The translations under genes and the position numbers were made by a program. Below are positions 25,703 through 38,156 of a stretch of DNA of 64,000 nucleotides, in pieces. Within the stretch, counting starts at the first letter, position 1. Every line of letters starts with the position of its first letter. The notes under the pieces are model-generated. The model made no database searches, was not told where the DNA came from, and worked only from the letters and a program-made list of their open reading frames with translations. The stretch is from Rotaria macrura. Its lineage: Eukaryota > Rotifera > Eurotatoria > Philodinida > Philodinidae. The stretch spans positions 1-64,000 of the forward strand of contig OENT01000199.1 in assembly GCA_900239685.1 (NCBI GenBank). Reading direction: 5' to 3'.

Positions 25703-25708
25703 AATAAA
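25703..25708 (+). terminator. AATAAA poly(A) signal of the 25.0 kb gene
   Basis: A perfect hexamer immediately follows the TGA stop at 25694-25696. Confidence 0.5.
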
Positions 25709-28700
25709 ATTCATTTCATTTCTAAAAAAAACAGCCAACATTTTTTTTATCCAGCTGGATTAAAAACTTTGGTAAACAAGACCAAATACATTTTCCCTTC
25801 ATCTATGCAAATATACACATGATGGATTTTGTCTTCATTTATTCGCAAGATTACTCAATCTGTTGAAATCATACAAAATCGCTATATGACCTCACACTTA
25901 GATTTCGTTTTTTTTTCAGAAATGTACGTTGGAAATTTCAGTATTAATCATCACGACACTATCAATGAAAGTGAGGGAAAAATAAATTTATATCGAAAGT
26001 CATTGTATTCGTTTCCAAGCTAAATTTCATCACATCGCAAACTTAAACGTGTTAGTATAGTCTTTTTTCTTTCAATGGTCCAATGTTCTCTATGCCAAGG
26101 AAGAAAATCATTGTCGAGGACTTGATTGTATGCGTTGGTCTGTTTCAACCGTTATTTGGTGGTCGACGTGCATGCATTTCGTCGATGATTCTTATCATTT
26201 AGAGCTATGTTTGCTCTTGTTTTAACTATGTACTTAACCCATTGACTGTTTTCATTTATATCGTCAGTGTCAAAATGTAAAGAAAAATGATTCAGAAGAT
26301 AACTTGATACAGTGTATTACGCCTTGCGGCTGTATGTTTTTGCCAACTATAAATCTTTTTGTGAGGCTATAGGTTTTCAAAAGGAACAAAAACGAAAAGA
26401 TTGACAAAAATAGAATGAATAATATCTTGAAAGTTTTTTCCTTTTCATTGTAACGATGATCACGTTTTAGTGTGGAATTTTTGAAACTTTCACTAGACTC
26501 GAAAACAAGAGAGTTTTGTGTGTTCCAATTTCAAACGGCTTCAAAAGGAATTCCACGAGTTGAGAATACTTATTTGTGTCAAAACTGATATTGTTTTCTT
26601 TAGTGTAATTAATGATTTTGATAAAATATGAATATTCTACGGTCAATCGATCATTCTTGTGTATCGAAAATGACAACCATTCTTCAATGAATTCGCTTAA
26701 AAAAAAACTAAATTATTAATTAGGATATAATCTCCATCAATAACATAGTCTCTGACGAAAATTTACTGATTGATTGTCGCCAGTGTATCAAAGTTTCAAA
26801 ACAAAAATTGTCAACTCTTTTGTATGGCTTTCTCTATGAGAACAGAACATCATATCGACAATGTTGTTCAAACATGATCGCAATTGTTGCCTATCACGTT
26901 TAAATTAAATTGAGAATAATAAATAATTTGTAGTGTAATGCAAGGATGGGATCGATTTGGTTAGAACATTTTTTTAAAATTCATTTGTTTCGTAAAAATC
27001 TGGTAACCGATCTCATCTCTATTCTAGAATCGTTCATGTCTCATTGAATAATTTCATTAGTGCTTCTCGATAACCAGAGAATTGTAGATTCACATCTAAT
27101 ATTCAGTTATCTTGGATGACTATTAAAACTTCATCTTCGAATTTATTGCATTCTAGACAATACTGAAGATTGATGTTCCTTCGTTCATAGATCCTGATTG
27201 TATCATGTATGAATACTTCGATGGCATAGAGTCAACATATATAACTAAAATAGTTCGAATACCTGAGCCTAAAAAGTTATATACGTATGTGATTTGTTCA
27301 TTTTTCATTAAAAAAATCTCGTTCGTGATTACTATTCAATGTTTTACATCATGCATTTCTGTCAGAATATAAGAGACAGATAACAAGTTTAGGAAAATAA
27401 CCAGTATATTAAAACAAAAAATATTTCATTGACACGTACTATAAAAGTATTATCAAGTCGTTTATCTTGTCCAATATTATGATATTGTCGGAGGAAAATT
27501 CCTACTTTTTTTATTCTCATTCACCTGTAGAAATGAACTTTTCTATACCTAGATATTCGAGGTGAATATCGAGTGGTACATTCGATGCTTTTATTATGTA
27601 CAGTTCATCGAAATTGGCATAAAAATAATGATCGTTTATCGAGGTGGAAAAATTGAGACTTTCGTACTTCCCATATGCTTCGATCGTGCTCTTCTGCACC
27701 TCCATCATACGTTCTTCTACTTCCAAAATACTTCGACGTACGAAGTGTCATTTTTTTCCCCTTAGAGATCATCTTTGAGTGTAACCGAGATAAACTCTCT
27801 GATGAATGACTTTTGTACCATAGAATTTTCTTATCTGTCATATTACATTTTTGCAAACAATTGAGTTGTGTTCATGCTCTGTAAACCGATTGATTATCTG
27901 TACATTGCAGATACATTCCAAAATAAGGATTTTTACTTAAGCATAAGACATGATTGATTTCAAATTGAAGTTTCGTGAAAATTAAATCACTTTCTATCAT
28001 TACTCATGATAGGCTAAAATTATATGATACAGATTGATCCAAATTGTTAGCTTTGTCTCAAGTCTCCATAGAAGAGAATAGAATGAGTTCGAAACAATTT
28101 TATTTGTTTAAAAACAATGATGATGCTAAACATTTTTCATCTTGTGAGCATGATGATAGAAGCCAATTGCTTCCATTGAGCAATAAGATATTCAATTGGA
28201 TGTAGATCTTCATTTTTCTTTTACACGTTACTATATTTATTGTCAACACCAGCTTCATGTAATCAGCATGATTCTTATACATTTTGAAGTTGAACAAATA
28301 TTTTTATGTTTGTCGTATTTCTTCATGTTAGCGTGATAGTTACTGAGTTTTGATCTAATTTGAATATAACGAAATTGAAAAATGTGAAAATTTTTACAGT
28401 TGAATAAAATTTATATCGAGATGTTTGCTTTATTTATACTATCAGTCGTAAGTATAGTTCAACTTCTACGGCCATTGTATTTTGTTGGAATGTCGAACAA
28501 CAACAACGACGAAAAGAAATAAATATTCTTTGAGAAAAGAACATTGGCATTATTCTATTTATGGGATATGTTAGTAAGATGGAAAAATTTATTGAAAGTT
28601 AACTATGGTTAATTTGCTTAGGCAAATAAATCGAATCATTCTTTAATCATACACTATCTAATAAATAATGACAAGCAAACACAAGAGTGTGTTGATTTTC

Positions 28701-29104
28701 GTGTATGACTTTTCTTCTATTTTATTAAAATCTAGTGTTCTTTTGTGTCGTTACTATTTCTCTCACAATAGAATAACGGACTGACGATGTATATAGTTTT
28801 CTTCATAACTTCGCAACAGTGTACATTAGTTATTGAATAAGTGTTTGTACTTTGTTTCTTCCGAGCAGTTTTTTCATGTCGTTAAAGAAAAGAAAATTAT
28901 TTTTATTCGTCCTCCATATCCATGTTTTTCATAGGTGCATTCGTTTGCTCCATGTTTTATTCGAATTGTTCTCTTAAGAGTCCAATTTATAATAGAACAA
29001 CATAGTTAATACTGGGTTTCTTCTTGATTTTCATATAAATTCACGTGTATAATTGTTGTCTTTTTCTTACATATCGGCTTATTGTTCAAAACATCCAAAT
29101 TTTC
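25709..29104. other. Intergenic region between the 25.0 kb gene and Tudor gene A
   Basis: Apart from the doubtful minus-strand gene, there are scattered 35-70 codon open pieces on both strands (for example around 25829-26023 and 26070-26224, plus) that cannot be chained into a gene. A short minus-strand piece near 28138-28220 reads DLHPIEYLIAQWKQLASI and stops. The rest is AT-rich with no recognisable signal. Confidence 0.4.
26467..27738 (-). CDS. Doubtful multi-exon gene, minus strand
   Basis: Three or four exon-like segments lie in order on the minus strand. The segment from about 27738 to 27527 includes STIEAYGKYESLNFSTS and FDELYIIKASNVPLDIHLEY and ends at a GTGAATG donor in phase 1. The next starts at a TTTTTAG acceptor near 27270 and reads in the right phase (GIRTILVIYVDSMPSKY). 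A piece near 26825-26730 reads RKPYKRVDNFCFETLIHWRQ. The last, 26698-26467, follows a T-rich AAG acceptor and reads EFIEEWLSFSIHKNDRL to SLVKVSKIPH and a stop. Not all joins are in phase and the 5' end is unresolved. It may be a pseudogene or partly chance. No family is recognised. Confidence 0.25.
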
Positions 29105-31660
29105 ATGATGAATTATGAATCTAATGGATCAATTATTATCGACGACATTGAGTGTGTTACATATTTTTAGAAGTGTATTGTTTTTGTTATTAAAAATCAT
29201 TTATTTTTTAGTCGTCTATTTGTGGTATATAGTAGAGCAAAAGAATATATGAATAAAATATCAAAGGGTATTGATGAACAAATTGATATATGGCAATATC
29301 GTCGACAGATAATTGCTGATCAAATGAATTCACAAGCATCATTCGACTTTCTGTTACCTAAAACTCAACGTATAAACGAATTAACAATTGAAGCTGTTCA
29401 AGGTAAACTAGTGATATGTTTTCTGCCTATTGAAATCGATTGATATTTTGTTTATTAGCATTATGTCGAGTTGAACTATTAATTGAGCAAATTCTTCGTA
29501 TTGATCCAAAAGCATCAGTACCACCAGCAAATACTACTATGTCAAGATCAACGTCATTTACAGGACGTTCAACAGATACAAATGTTTCATATTCAACAAT
29601 AAATACTATTACATCACGTATGCATCAACCTACATCTTCACCATCACTCAATCAATTGAATCAACAGCAACCATCATACATGGGATCCGTGTCAAACGGT
29701 AAAACAATGATAAAACAAACGTTACCTATTCCTGTACTTCGAACATCACAACCTACAGCATCAAATCGTGGAGTATTCGCAACTACACAGGAAAAAACAA
29801 GCTTCAAACCAATTGAACAACAACGATCATCTGTTATTCTTGATAATACATCACGCCCAACACCGATTCATCCATCTACTACTACTCAGTATCCTAGTAA
29901 TGAAGCAGTTAATTTTGTAAGTTTTACAATGATGTCTAACTATAATTAGGACGTTTTTCATCATCAAACTCCAGTCATCATGAATTCTTGTGTCAATAAT
30001 ATAGACTTAATTTTATTTGAAAACTAAATATAAAATTTCAAATTCTATGTCTACCTATTTCAGAGAAAAATCTACTAGACAGTGATACTGTCCGATAGGA
30101 AGTAATAAAAATTTGTTTCTTTCATCAACAAAATTATGATATCATCACCATGTTTGAGTCAAGATATTCGTGGTGAAACAATATGATCTCAGTAATTCGT
30201 TTCTAGAACAAGTTATCTTGACAGTCGAAAACTTCTGTTCAAATTCTATGAAATATTGTTAAATTGTTTTTCAACACTAATAATTTAAGAAAAATATCAA
30301 GTCAAAGAGTTCTTAATTAACTTCGATTACGTAGTATAACGTTAACAACACTTTTACAACGCATATATATATGCATAAAAAATTTCATTTGAAATCTTAT
30401 GTTTATTTGATCTACGAAATTTTTGTCATCAAATCAATTTAAGAATTTGTTGTTGAATAATCACTTAGATTACATTATTATAGATACGTCCAGGGATAGC
30501 ATCGTACGGTACACGAACACCACCATCCGATCATATAGCACCATTAATGCCAGCTTCTTCGACGAGCAAAATCACTAGTATTTATCAACAACCGCCACCT
30601 CGTAACTAAAAATCAATGAAAATTTTCGTGATACTTTTATTGAGCATGATTACTGTTTCCTTTTTAATATAGGTGGTAAAGTTCAAGTAAAACTACAACG
30701 TATTCTACCTGGTACGAAATGGAAAAAGGCTAAGGTAGATGTGGTTGATTCACTTTCGGGTTTCTATGCCGAAAATCTTGATGATAGCATACGTGTGAAA
30801 TTCGATCGCATGCTAACGGATCTAAAGTAAACTAAACGAAGAATAGAATAAAATTAAATTGTGTAGTGAAAGTTATCATTTCTTTTTTCGACCTTTAGTG
30901 ATTTTTACTCTAGTTTGGAACAATCAAATAGTTTGTTACCATTAGAAAACATAGCTATTGGTGATTTTGGTGTAGCCAAATTTAGTGAGGATGGTCGTTG
31001 GTATCGTGCACGTTTATTAATACACGAGGATCAGGATCGTATACGTATTGTTTACATCGATTTTGGTAATATTGAAACGAAATATATCCAGGAATTCTTT
31101 CCACTTTCCAAGTTATATATTGATTTACCAGCACAAGCTGTTGCTTGTACTTTATCTGAGGTATTTGAAAAGAAAAAAAAAACGAAGCTGTCGGTTTCGT
31201 ATAGTTGAAATGTAAATACTAACTTTTTAGGCTTTTCCGTCTATATCGAATGAAGATGATTCATTATGGCCACTAGAAACAATTCAAGCTTTTCGAGAAG
31301 TAGTAGCTGAGAAAATACTTGAAGTTATCTTTATGCATCCAGAAGAAGGAACAGATAAATGGTTTGTATATACATATGTTTGAAAAGAATCCTTTTTTTT
31401 AATAATTAAATTCTAATAGGCCATTACATTTTGTCCGAATTAATATTGGAAATCAAGTAAGATAAAATATTCGTATGTAGATAATATCGAACGTTTTCAT
31501 ACGTATGTTCATTTAGAGTGTGACAAATGTCCCAAAATTAAAACAACTTATTGAAACAAAACGAAATTATTTTATTGCTGAAAAATTGGCATCGTCTCTT
31601 ACACCTCAAGAATATATTCTCTTCAATGTGCCTATTAGCGACGAAGAACAAGACATGTAA
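29105..31660 (+). CDS. Tudor-domain protein A (single extended Tudor domain)
   Basis: Nine exons join in phase: 29105-29151, 29212-29402, 29459-29916, 30484-30601, 30673-30826, 30899-31160, 31231-31361, 31420-31456, 31517-31660. They give about 513 residues. The N-terminus (IIIDDIDRLFVVYSRAKEYM) is helical. A Ser/Thr/Gln-rich linker follows. The C-terminal 240 residues are an extended Tudor domain, with GKVQVKLQRI leading in, GDFGVAKFSEDGRWYRARLL and IVYIDFGNIETK as the Tudor core, and WPLHFVRINIGNQ in the staphylococcal-nuclease-like half. Such domains bind symmetrically dimethylated arginine, typically on Piwi proteins in germ granules. The first exon is supported by the same DDID motif in paralogue B. 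It is closest to TDRD-type proteins, but no one-to-one orthologue is claimed. Confidence 0.88.
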
Positions 31661-34374
31661 AGATAAGAAGAAACAAGTACAAGACGGACCTTAAATGAAT
31701 AGTGTTCAAGTTTGACCGTTTTTTTAACGACAACTTTACTATTATTGTCTTTTTTTTTGCTTTCCTATAAGCATACTGTGTTTCTTCATCCAATGTTCAG
31801 TGTATTATCTCTGTAGAATTATTTTGTTGTGTTGATATTTATCATTACTACTTTGGGAATTTCGATCATGCAAAGTTAAAATTGATTCCCTCAAGGTTAT
31901 GATTACAGTAGGTTTGAAATGACACTGAGATCATTTCCAACTTCCCCATGGATATCTATCTCTTTCAGCTTATTGTGTATTTCTTGTTATTAATGCATCA
32001 ACGTCTTTTTTTCCTTATTTTTTGATAAATTGATTTTTATGTTCTATTCGAAATTATTATTGAGAAAAACTCAAGTGACAAAATGGTATATATATATATA
32101 TACGTAGATATAGATGAATTACATGCGGAAAAAAAGTTGTTTTTTCAATGATTAGCACTGTTCGAAATAAAACTAAATAGATAGGTTTATTTCTTAATAT
32201 CTAAAGCGATCTTCTTTGTATTCAAAGATTTCCTCTTGAAATATAATCATTCGACATTTTATGGAAATATATTTCTATGTTCGACAACGGATGAACTTTT
32301 TCATTCAAATCAAAAGAAAATATTTCATGTGAATTCAACATTGCTTGATTCTAGTATGTGTGATTCTTTCTTGTTGATTTGTGTGAATCCTTTTCTTTTT
32401 ATATTATTCGCAGAGTTTGTTCTATCCTTGAATCGACTCATCAAATTAGTGAATGGTCAAGTTATGCAAGTATATGCAGACTTACAATATCGTCTATGAA
32501 GTAAGTTTATACTGATCTACAACTAAATGAAAATTTTACTAATTTTATAACTTATATTATACATAGTAGATTGATCAATGGCGGGGGTATGCACAAGATT
32601 AATTATGATTTTACAATATCGTAGTTGAACGAAAGGAATTATATTCTCGAATTTTATCGTGTCTTTGAAATTCACTATTTTGAATTGTATACATTGGCAC
32701 TACGATGACGAGAATTTGCCATCATGAAATGAATGTGAGAGGAGAGAATTGATATTCAAAACGTCAATAAAACTATCTTTAGCATTGCTGAGGTTATATT
32801 ATTTACGTAGAAAGCAATAGATAGTCATAGTTCTTGTTGAATCTCAGCAACGATGTCTATCTAGCAATATTAGAAATGATCAACAGATTACAGTAATAAA
32901 ATGATATTAGAAAATATTCAGATGATTCATATTCTTTTTATGAACTAAAAATAGTGAACTCTGCTTTAAAACAAGATAAGAGAATTGCATCATGTGACTT
33001 TATCAGTTGCGTTCATATTGATAAAGAAATGAACATTGATGTTAGTATTCTAACAGAGAACTATGATATGATAACAGGGAATGTACTAATTCTGTTTATC
33101 ACTTAACCACGCTTGGCAGAAAATACCGAACGTTAATCAACGAATTTCAATTGACTGATTAGCAAGTCTCTATTGAGTATCATAGGCATACTAAAAATCG
33201 ACATTGTCATAATCGTATCAGATATCAATACACGTATTCGTGGAATAAGCATGAATGACTGCGAATAATAGTTTTTCCATATCGATGCATATCGACAAGA
33301 AAATGTTCTGATTCATATTCTCGCGCATCACTTATTCTCATGGAATAAATGTTTTCTCATTTTTACAATGCACTCAAGAATAATCCTCTGTTTATCATGA
33401 TCATCTCGAGGACGACCAAAAATTAACCTTGCGAATTGTTAGTTGATTGTCATTCGATTACATAAAACGTTTTCAAAATCATAGATACTACAGCTATCGT
33501 GTTGATTTCAAGTCTCGTGTTTGTACGATTTTGAAATATGAAGATTATGACCAACATTCATTCAGTTGCTGAAAGTTTATGTAGATTTTCAAAGTCTTCA
33601 TTGGTGATACAACCTATCGCCTTTCAGCAATCTACTCGATTGTCAATGGAATATTTCCTGATTTAGAATTACACTCTAAGTAGATTCCTCCCCGCCCCCT
33701 CCCCTGAATTCCACCGCTTTATTTGGTCTAGAAAAAACTTAACATCTGCTACGACATATTCTGTATCCGAACTCGGCAGGTTCTATATTCGTTGAGTATT
33801 TTTAATCTCTTCCTTTATTTTCAATCTCTACTTCTAAAATTGATTATCTTAGGTTGTTAAATATCGATAATGACTTTATCGATAGCATACTTATCATGCG
33901 TCATGAAATTAAATATCGATGATCATATGAAATACGATTCATCATGAATGAATGAATCGATGCTAAAGAATATCTTATCCTAAGCAATACATCTATTTCT
34001 TATGCTATCCCAATATGGCAATTGAAGATTAATCTTAATCAAACTTCAGCATATTTATCAGTAGCAACATGTTCATTCTAAAGACAAGGTAGTACACGTG
34101 TTCGAATGAATATTTTATCATTTTATTTTTTGTTTAGTAAGATACGACAGAATGTTGAGTTGGATCATGAAATATTTCGTACATCTCTCAAAATAACGAT
34201 CATCATTCAAATTCTTTTAATATGAACATCACTATCTATCTTGGTTATGTTCAATTAACTTGAAATCAATAAATAAACATTCAACAATGCATTATTCGAT
34301 TACCTTTATTTTGCAAAATTCAATGAATTATTCATTGTTGCATTTCATTATTGAATTTAGTGTTCATTTTAGAT
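31661..34374. other. Spacer between Tudor genes A and B
   Basis: Mostly AT-rich non-coding sequence with a short (TA)n run near 32084-32101 and a C-rich tract at 33688-33707. Two exon-like pieces at 32414-32500 and 32567-32622 may be a very decayed Tudor copy. Nothing else is supportable. Confidence 0.45.
34361..34372 (+). promoter_or_regulatory. Splice acceptor just before the Tudor B start codon
   Basis: TGTTCATTTTAG ends two bases before the ATG at 34375. It suggests a spliced-leader acceptor or the end of a 5' UTR intron. Nearly the same string precedes the PUSL1-like gene. Confidence 0.45.
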
Positions 34375-36445
34375 ATGAATGCTTCGAATAATTTGAATTC
34401 AGTCGAACTTCTCGACGATATTGATCATCTTCTATTTTTGTGCGAGCGTCTTAGTAATCGTTTGCTTCAAGTAAATTGTTATGTCGATGAAGTCAAACAA
34501 ACATGGATAAATAAACGGCGTTCAATGGAATTAGATTCTAGTATATCACCACTTGTTGCTCAAAAAGTATCGAAATGTAATCAAGTTTTATTAAACGTTG
34601 CCGAGAAACTTGCCATTGTCGAACTTCAAACAGAATCGTTGCATAATCTTCAATCTTCAATCCCGAATATACTTCAACAAACGCTTCAAAGACGTGAAGG
34701 TAAACAGGAGATATGAAAAGAATTTTTATTGATGAAAAATATCCGGAAAAAATTCTAGTATGCTCTTCAATGCCATCTTTGAATAATAATTCGTCCATAA
34801 GTGTTCCTTCATCGTATTCACAAACGGTTCCTGCCAGTAGTAATGAAACTGTCAATACCGAATTTCGTTTGCAAAGAAACACGTATCCCAATACGGTTCG
34901 CTCAGTCAACGATCAACAAGTTGGTTCTACGCTTCAGACTCCATTAAATATTGGTATCAATTCAACGATGAATACATTTACACCAAGAAATTCAGCAACA
35001 ACATTATTTCAAGACAAAGGATCGCTTAAACAGCAACCATTGGAACAAGTTTCATCACAACAATCATCCGCTTTCTATCGACCACTTACTGGTCAAAAAG
35101 ATCTTGGCAGCAATCAACAAATACCGTCATCAAAAAATTTAATTGCATCACAAATGTCCGACAATCAAACCCCACTGACAACAATGCATCATGTGCCCAT
35201 GAATGGTTATCAACAAACATCATCAAATATTGCCGTTTCTCGTGCATCAAATCTATCAGATCCTTATTCATGTATGTCTATTGTATTATCGACATGAATC
35301 TTACTTGTATGAACTAACATCTTGTCTACTTTAAGCTCTAGCAAGGAATGAATCCGATGGTAAAGTTCGTGTGAAAATGCAAGTCATCAAAGTCAATACT
35401 ATTTGGCGTAATGCCGACATACCAATTATTGACCATCCATCTGCATTTTATGTTTGTAATCAAGATCCACGTGTTGCTGAACAATTTAGTATGATGTCAA
35501 TAGAAATGAAGTGAGCATCAAACATATGTCTAGTGATAAGGGATATCGACATTACTTTTTTGTTTTAGCAACTATTATAATAAGCCGGTCAATACTGCTA
35601 TACCTTTGCAAAACTCATCCATTGGTGATTTTTGTGTGGCTCGCTTTAGTGAAGATAATCATTGGTATCGAGCTCGAGTTGTTCTTATTCAAGGTAGTGT
35701 GTACCGTATTCTAGTATATCAAGAATATTAATTCTACAGTATATTGAATATGTAAACTAAAGTTATATGGTATCATTTTATGTTAGGTGAATCGATCCTT
35801 ATTGTGTTCATCGATTATGGTAATTCAGAATCAAAACTAGCACATGAAATTTATTCCATACATGAATCATTTGCACGTTTACCTGCCATGACTGTTGCCT
35901 GTACATTAGCTGAAGTAAATTTAACATGTTTTGCTTGAATTCTCGTATGTGTTAACAGAATCTATTTTCTAGTCATTTCCACGTAATGAGAATTTTTGGA
36001 CACCTGAAGCAATTCAGATGTTCAATCAACTTGTGAAAAATCGTATCGTTGAAGTTCAATTTCAAGAAGGTATCGGTCAACAATGGTATGTGAACGATGT
36101 TTTTCTACCTTAATTATTCGTTTCATTCGAGTACGTTTGACTATTTAAGGCCACTTCATTTTGTTAAAGTTATCCTGGACGGGCAAGTAAGTATTAGCAT
36201 GCCTGTTGTTATCTGTGTATAATAGTTTAAGAAAAATTTCTCATTCCTATTTCTTCTAACATTTTCAGTCGATTTCTCAACATCCTAAATTAGCACCATA
36301 CATAAAGCCAGCTCAAAATGAACTAATTGCCATGCACTTTAATGGTAAACTCACATCAATGGAGTATATCTTGTATAATGTTGCCGTTGTAGAATCAGAT
36401 ATTTATGATGAAAGTAAATATGACAAATATAAAGAGTCTAGCTGA
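34375..36445 (+). CDS. Tudor-domain protein B (single extended Tudor domain)
   Basis: Eight exons join in phase: 34375-34699, 34759-35271, 35336-35510, 35569-35693, 35787-35914, 35973-36085, 36150-36186, 36269-36445. They give about 530 residues. The N-terminus is helical (LLDDIDHLLFLCERL onward). A Ser/Gln/Asn-rich middle follows, then the extended Tudor domain: GKVRVKMQVIKVNTIWRNAD, GDFCVARFSEDNHWYRARVV, ILIVFIDYGNSESK, ACTLAESFPRNENFW, WPLHFVKVILDGQ and a C-terminal NELIAMHFNGKLTSMEYILY. Intron positions and phases in the Tudor half match gene A, except for an extra intron inside the core (35694-35786) that is shared with gene C. It is a tandem duplicate of A with the same orientation. The likely role is a methylarginine reader in small-RNA granules, inferred from the family. 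Confidence 0.88.
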
Positions 36446-37074
36446 ATTGATAGGTGAATGTGCTGTTTTATTTAGATCTTTCTTGAAAACTTGATTAACA
36501 TATTTAAAGAACGATATTTTGCCGATTTAAAAATTTTCGAAATTCGTATTTTTTTCTTTTGGTTGAATATAGATTACTCGGTGGTCAAACTGTGAATTCA
36601 TATATACAGAGTAAAAATATAGTTGAGAGACAACGATGAGTTGTTCATTTTTTTTTGTTATTTTTCTCGCTTTCTAGTAGTTCATTGTTTTCCACATATA
36701 TATACGTGTATATTTTTGTGAACATGTATCTTTTGTTTAAGTTTTTTTTTTTTGGAAAAAAGCTTTTCCATTTACGAAAAGAATGAATAGGAAAGAGTGT
36801 GATTTTTCGTTGAAACATAAAAAATTACATTGTGAAGAATTATTTATCATAATCAGTTGCATGCATAATGAAATCATTTCTCGATGAAAAATCGCTTGTT
36901 TACAAAAGCAACTCTAAAATGTATATCATGCATGATCAATCTACAAAAATGGACCGAATGCAGAGAGTCTGTTTTACGTGATATTTTTTATGATTAATTA
37001 ACTGCAAAACTGCATACAAGATAGACACGTTTGTAAATCACACATTTGAAAAGAACTGATTGAATTTAGACAAT
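36446..37074. other. Spacer between Tudor B and the small secreted-peptide gene
   Basis: AT-rich, with no open frame or splice structure seen. It should hold the 3' UTR of Tudor B and the promoter of the next gene. Confidence 0.5.
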
Positions 37075-37399
37075 ATGAATCGAATGTTGGTGATATTATT
37101 TATAGTATTCCTTCTTATAAATCATCGGTAAATGAATTATAGTAACGTAGTTTTCTTGAAAATGGCTTAATTAAATCATGTTATATTTTTAAATATTCAG
37201 TATATTTGTCAATGCATATCGAAGACATCATCCTCCGACTAAAAAACATTGGACCAATCGACATGTCTATTTTGGATTCAACACCGCTGATTTTGGTCAC
37301 GGTTTGGAAATCAATTCAATACAACAGGCGCCAAAACGACGAAAGTTACTTGTTAAGCATGCGTTTTTTAGAGGTGACCCACGTGAATTTCTCGGTTAA
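37075..37399 (+). CDS. Small secreted protein or peptide precursor, two exons
   Basis: Exon 37075-37127 joins 37201-37399 in phase 2 to give 83 residues. The N-terminus MNRMLVILFIVFLLINHR then IFVNA is a clear signal peptide with likely cleavage after Ala. The mature part is short, basic and without cysteines. It has a tribasic site (QQAPKRRKLL) and ends in DPREFLG directly before the stop. A terminal Gly after a dibasic-type site is how many amidated neuropeptide precursors end, so an amidated peptide of about 17-18 residues (KLLVKHAFFRGDPREFL) is possible. Exon 2 is visibly richer in G and C than its surroundings, which supports coding. No known peptide family is recognised. Confidence 0.6.
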
Positions 37400-38156
37400 A
37401 ATTATCTGCAAGCATTTAACATCATTAACACCGTTTGATCGGATATTGGCACCATCTATAGTATTATTATAGAATTTTCGACAATTAGAAATACCATTTC
37501 TGTGAATATGGAAAATATCTAACCTTTTGTCAATAATGACGATAAAAGATATAAAGAAAAATGTATTTTCCTACTTGATGGATCGATTTTCACAAGTTCA
37601 TTTGATCAGTAAGATCATTGGTGAATCATTCAAATAATAACTTCGTTTGTTAACACATATTTGTTTAAAAAACTACGATTTCTTCATTAATAATATAGAT
37701 TTCTAAGTAAATTCTATGTATGTGCTATCGAATATTTTCAAAGAACCAAAGTATTAACGCTCGATAGTTCACTTATAATCAAAAGGCTTGACTTTTGACA
37801 AGAATGTTCTTGATCCTATCATTTCAAGTTGATGAAAATACGATTTAATTGCGATACATGCTTTTTTTTCATGGCAAGATTTTATGAAGGTAATTGTTCA
37901 ATGTTGAATGTATATCAATTCAAAATGGTTTAATGCGTCAGTCATGTAGCGAATGATATTCGTCCGATTTCACATGTCTTAAAGTATTCTCTTTTTTATT
38001 CTCTTATAGATCATTTAGATTTCTTTTTTGTTAACTATTACTAACAACTTGATCACTATGCTAATAACACAATTCTAGTGAAAGACAGATATGGAAACAA
38101 CAGAACACAATACGATCAATCAGTTTCAACTGTAGGGTATGCCAAATTTACACATG
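37400..38156. other. Non-coding spacer
   Basis: AT-rich, no gene seen, bounded on the right by the foldback element. Confidence 0.5.

Noticed and set aside
27156..27283. Plus-strand exon reading IDVPSFIDPDCIMYEYFDG
   Set aside because: It is fully overlapped by a minus-strand exon with a better acceptor and phase-matched upstream donor. Only one can be real, and the minus reading was preferred with low confidence.
30484..30609. Reading Tudor A exon 4 straight to the TAA after PPPRN as a protein end
   Set aside because: A GTAACT donor one base after the last full Pro codon joins in phase to the exon reading GKVQVKLQRI, which matches paralogue B.
37206..37472. 88-codon plus-strand frame
   Set aside because: It is an out-of-frame shadow of exon 2 of the secreted-peptide gene, whose frame is joined to a signal-peptide exon.
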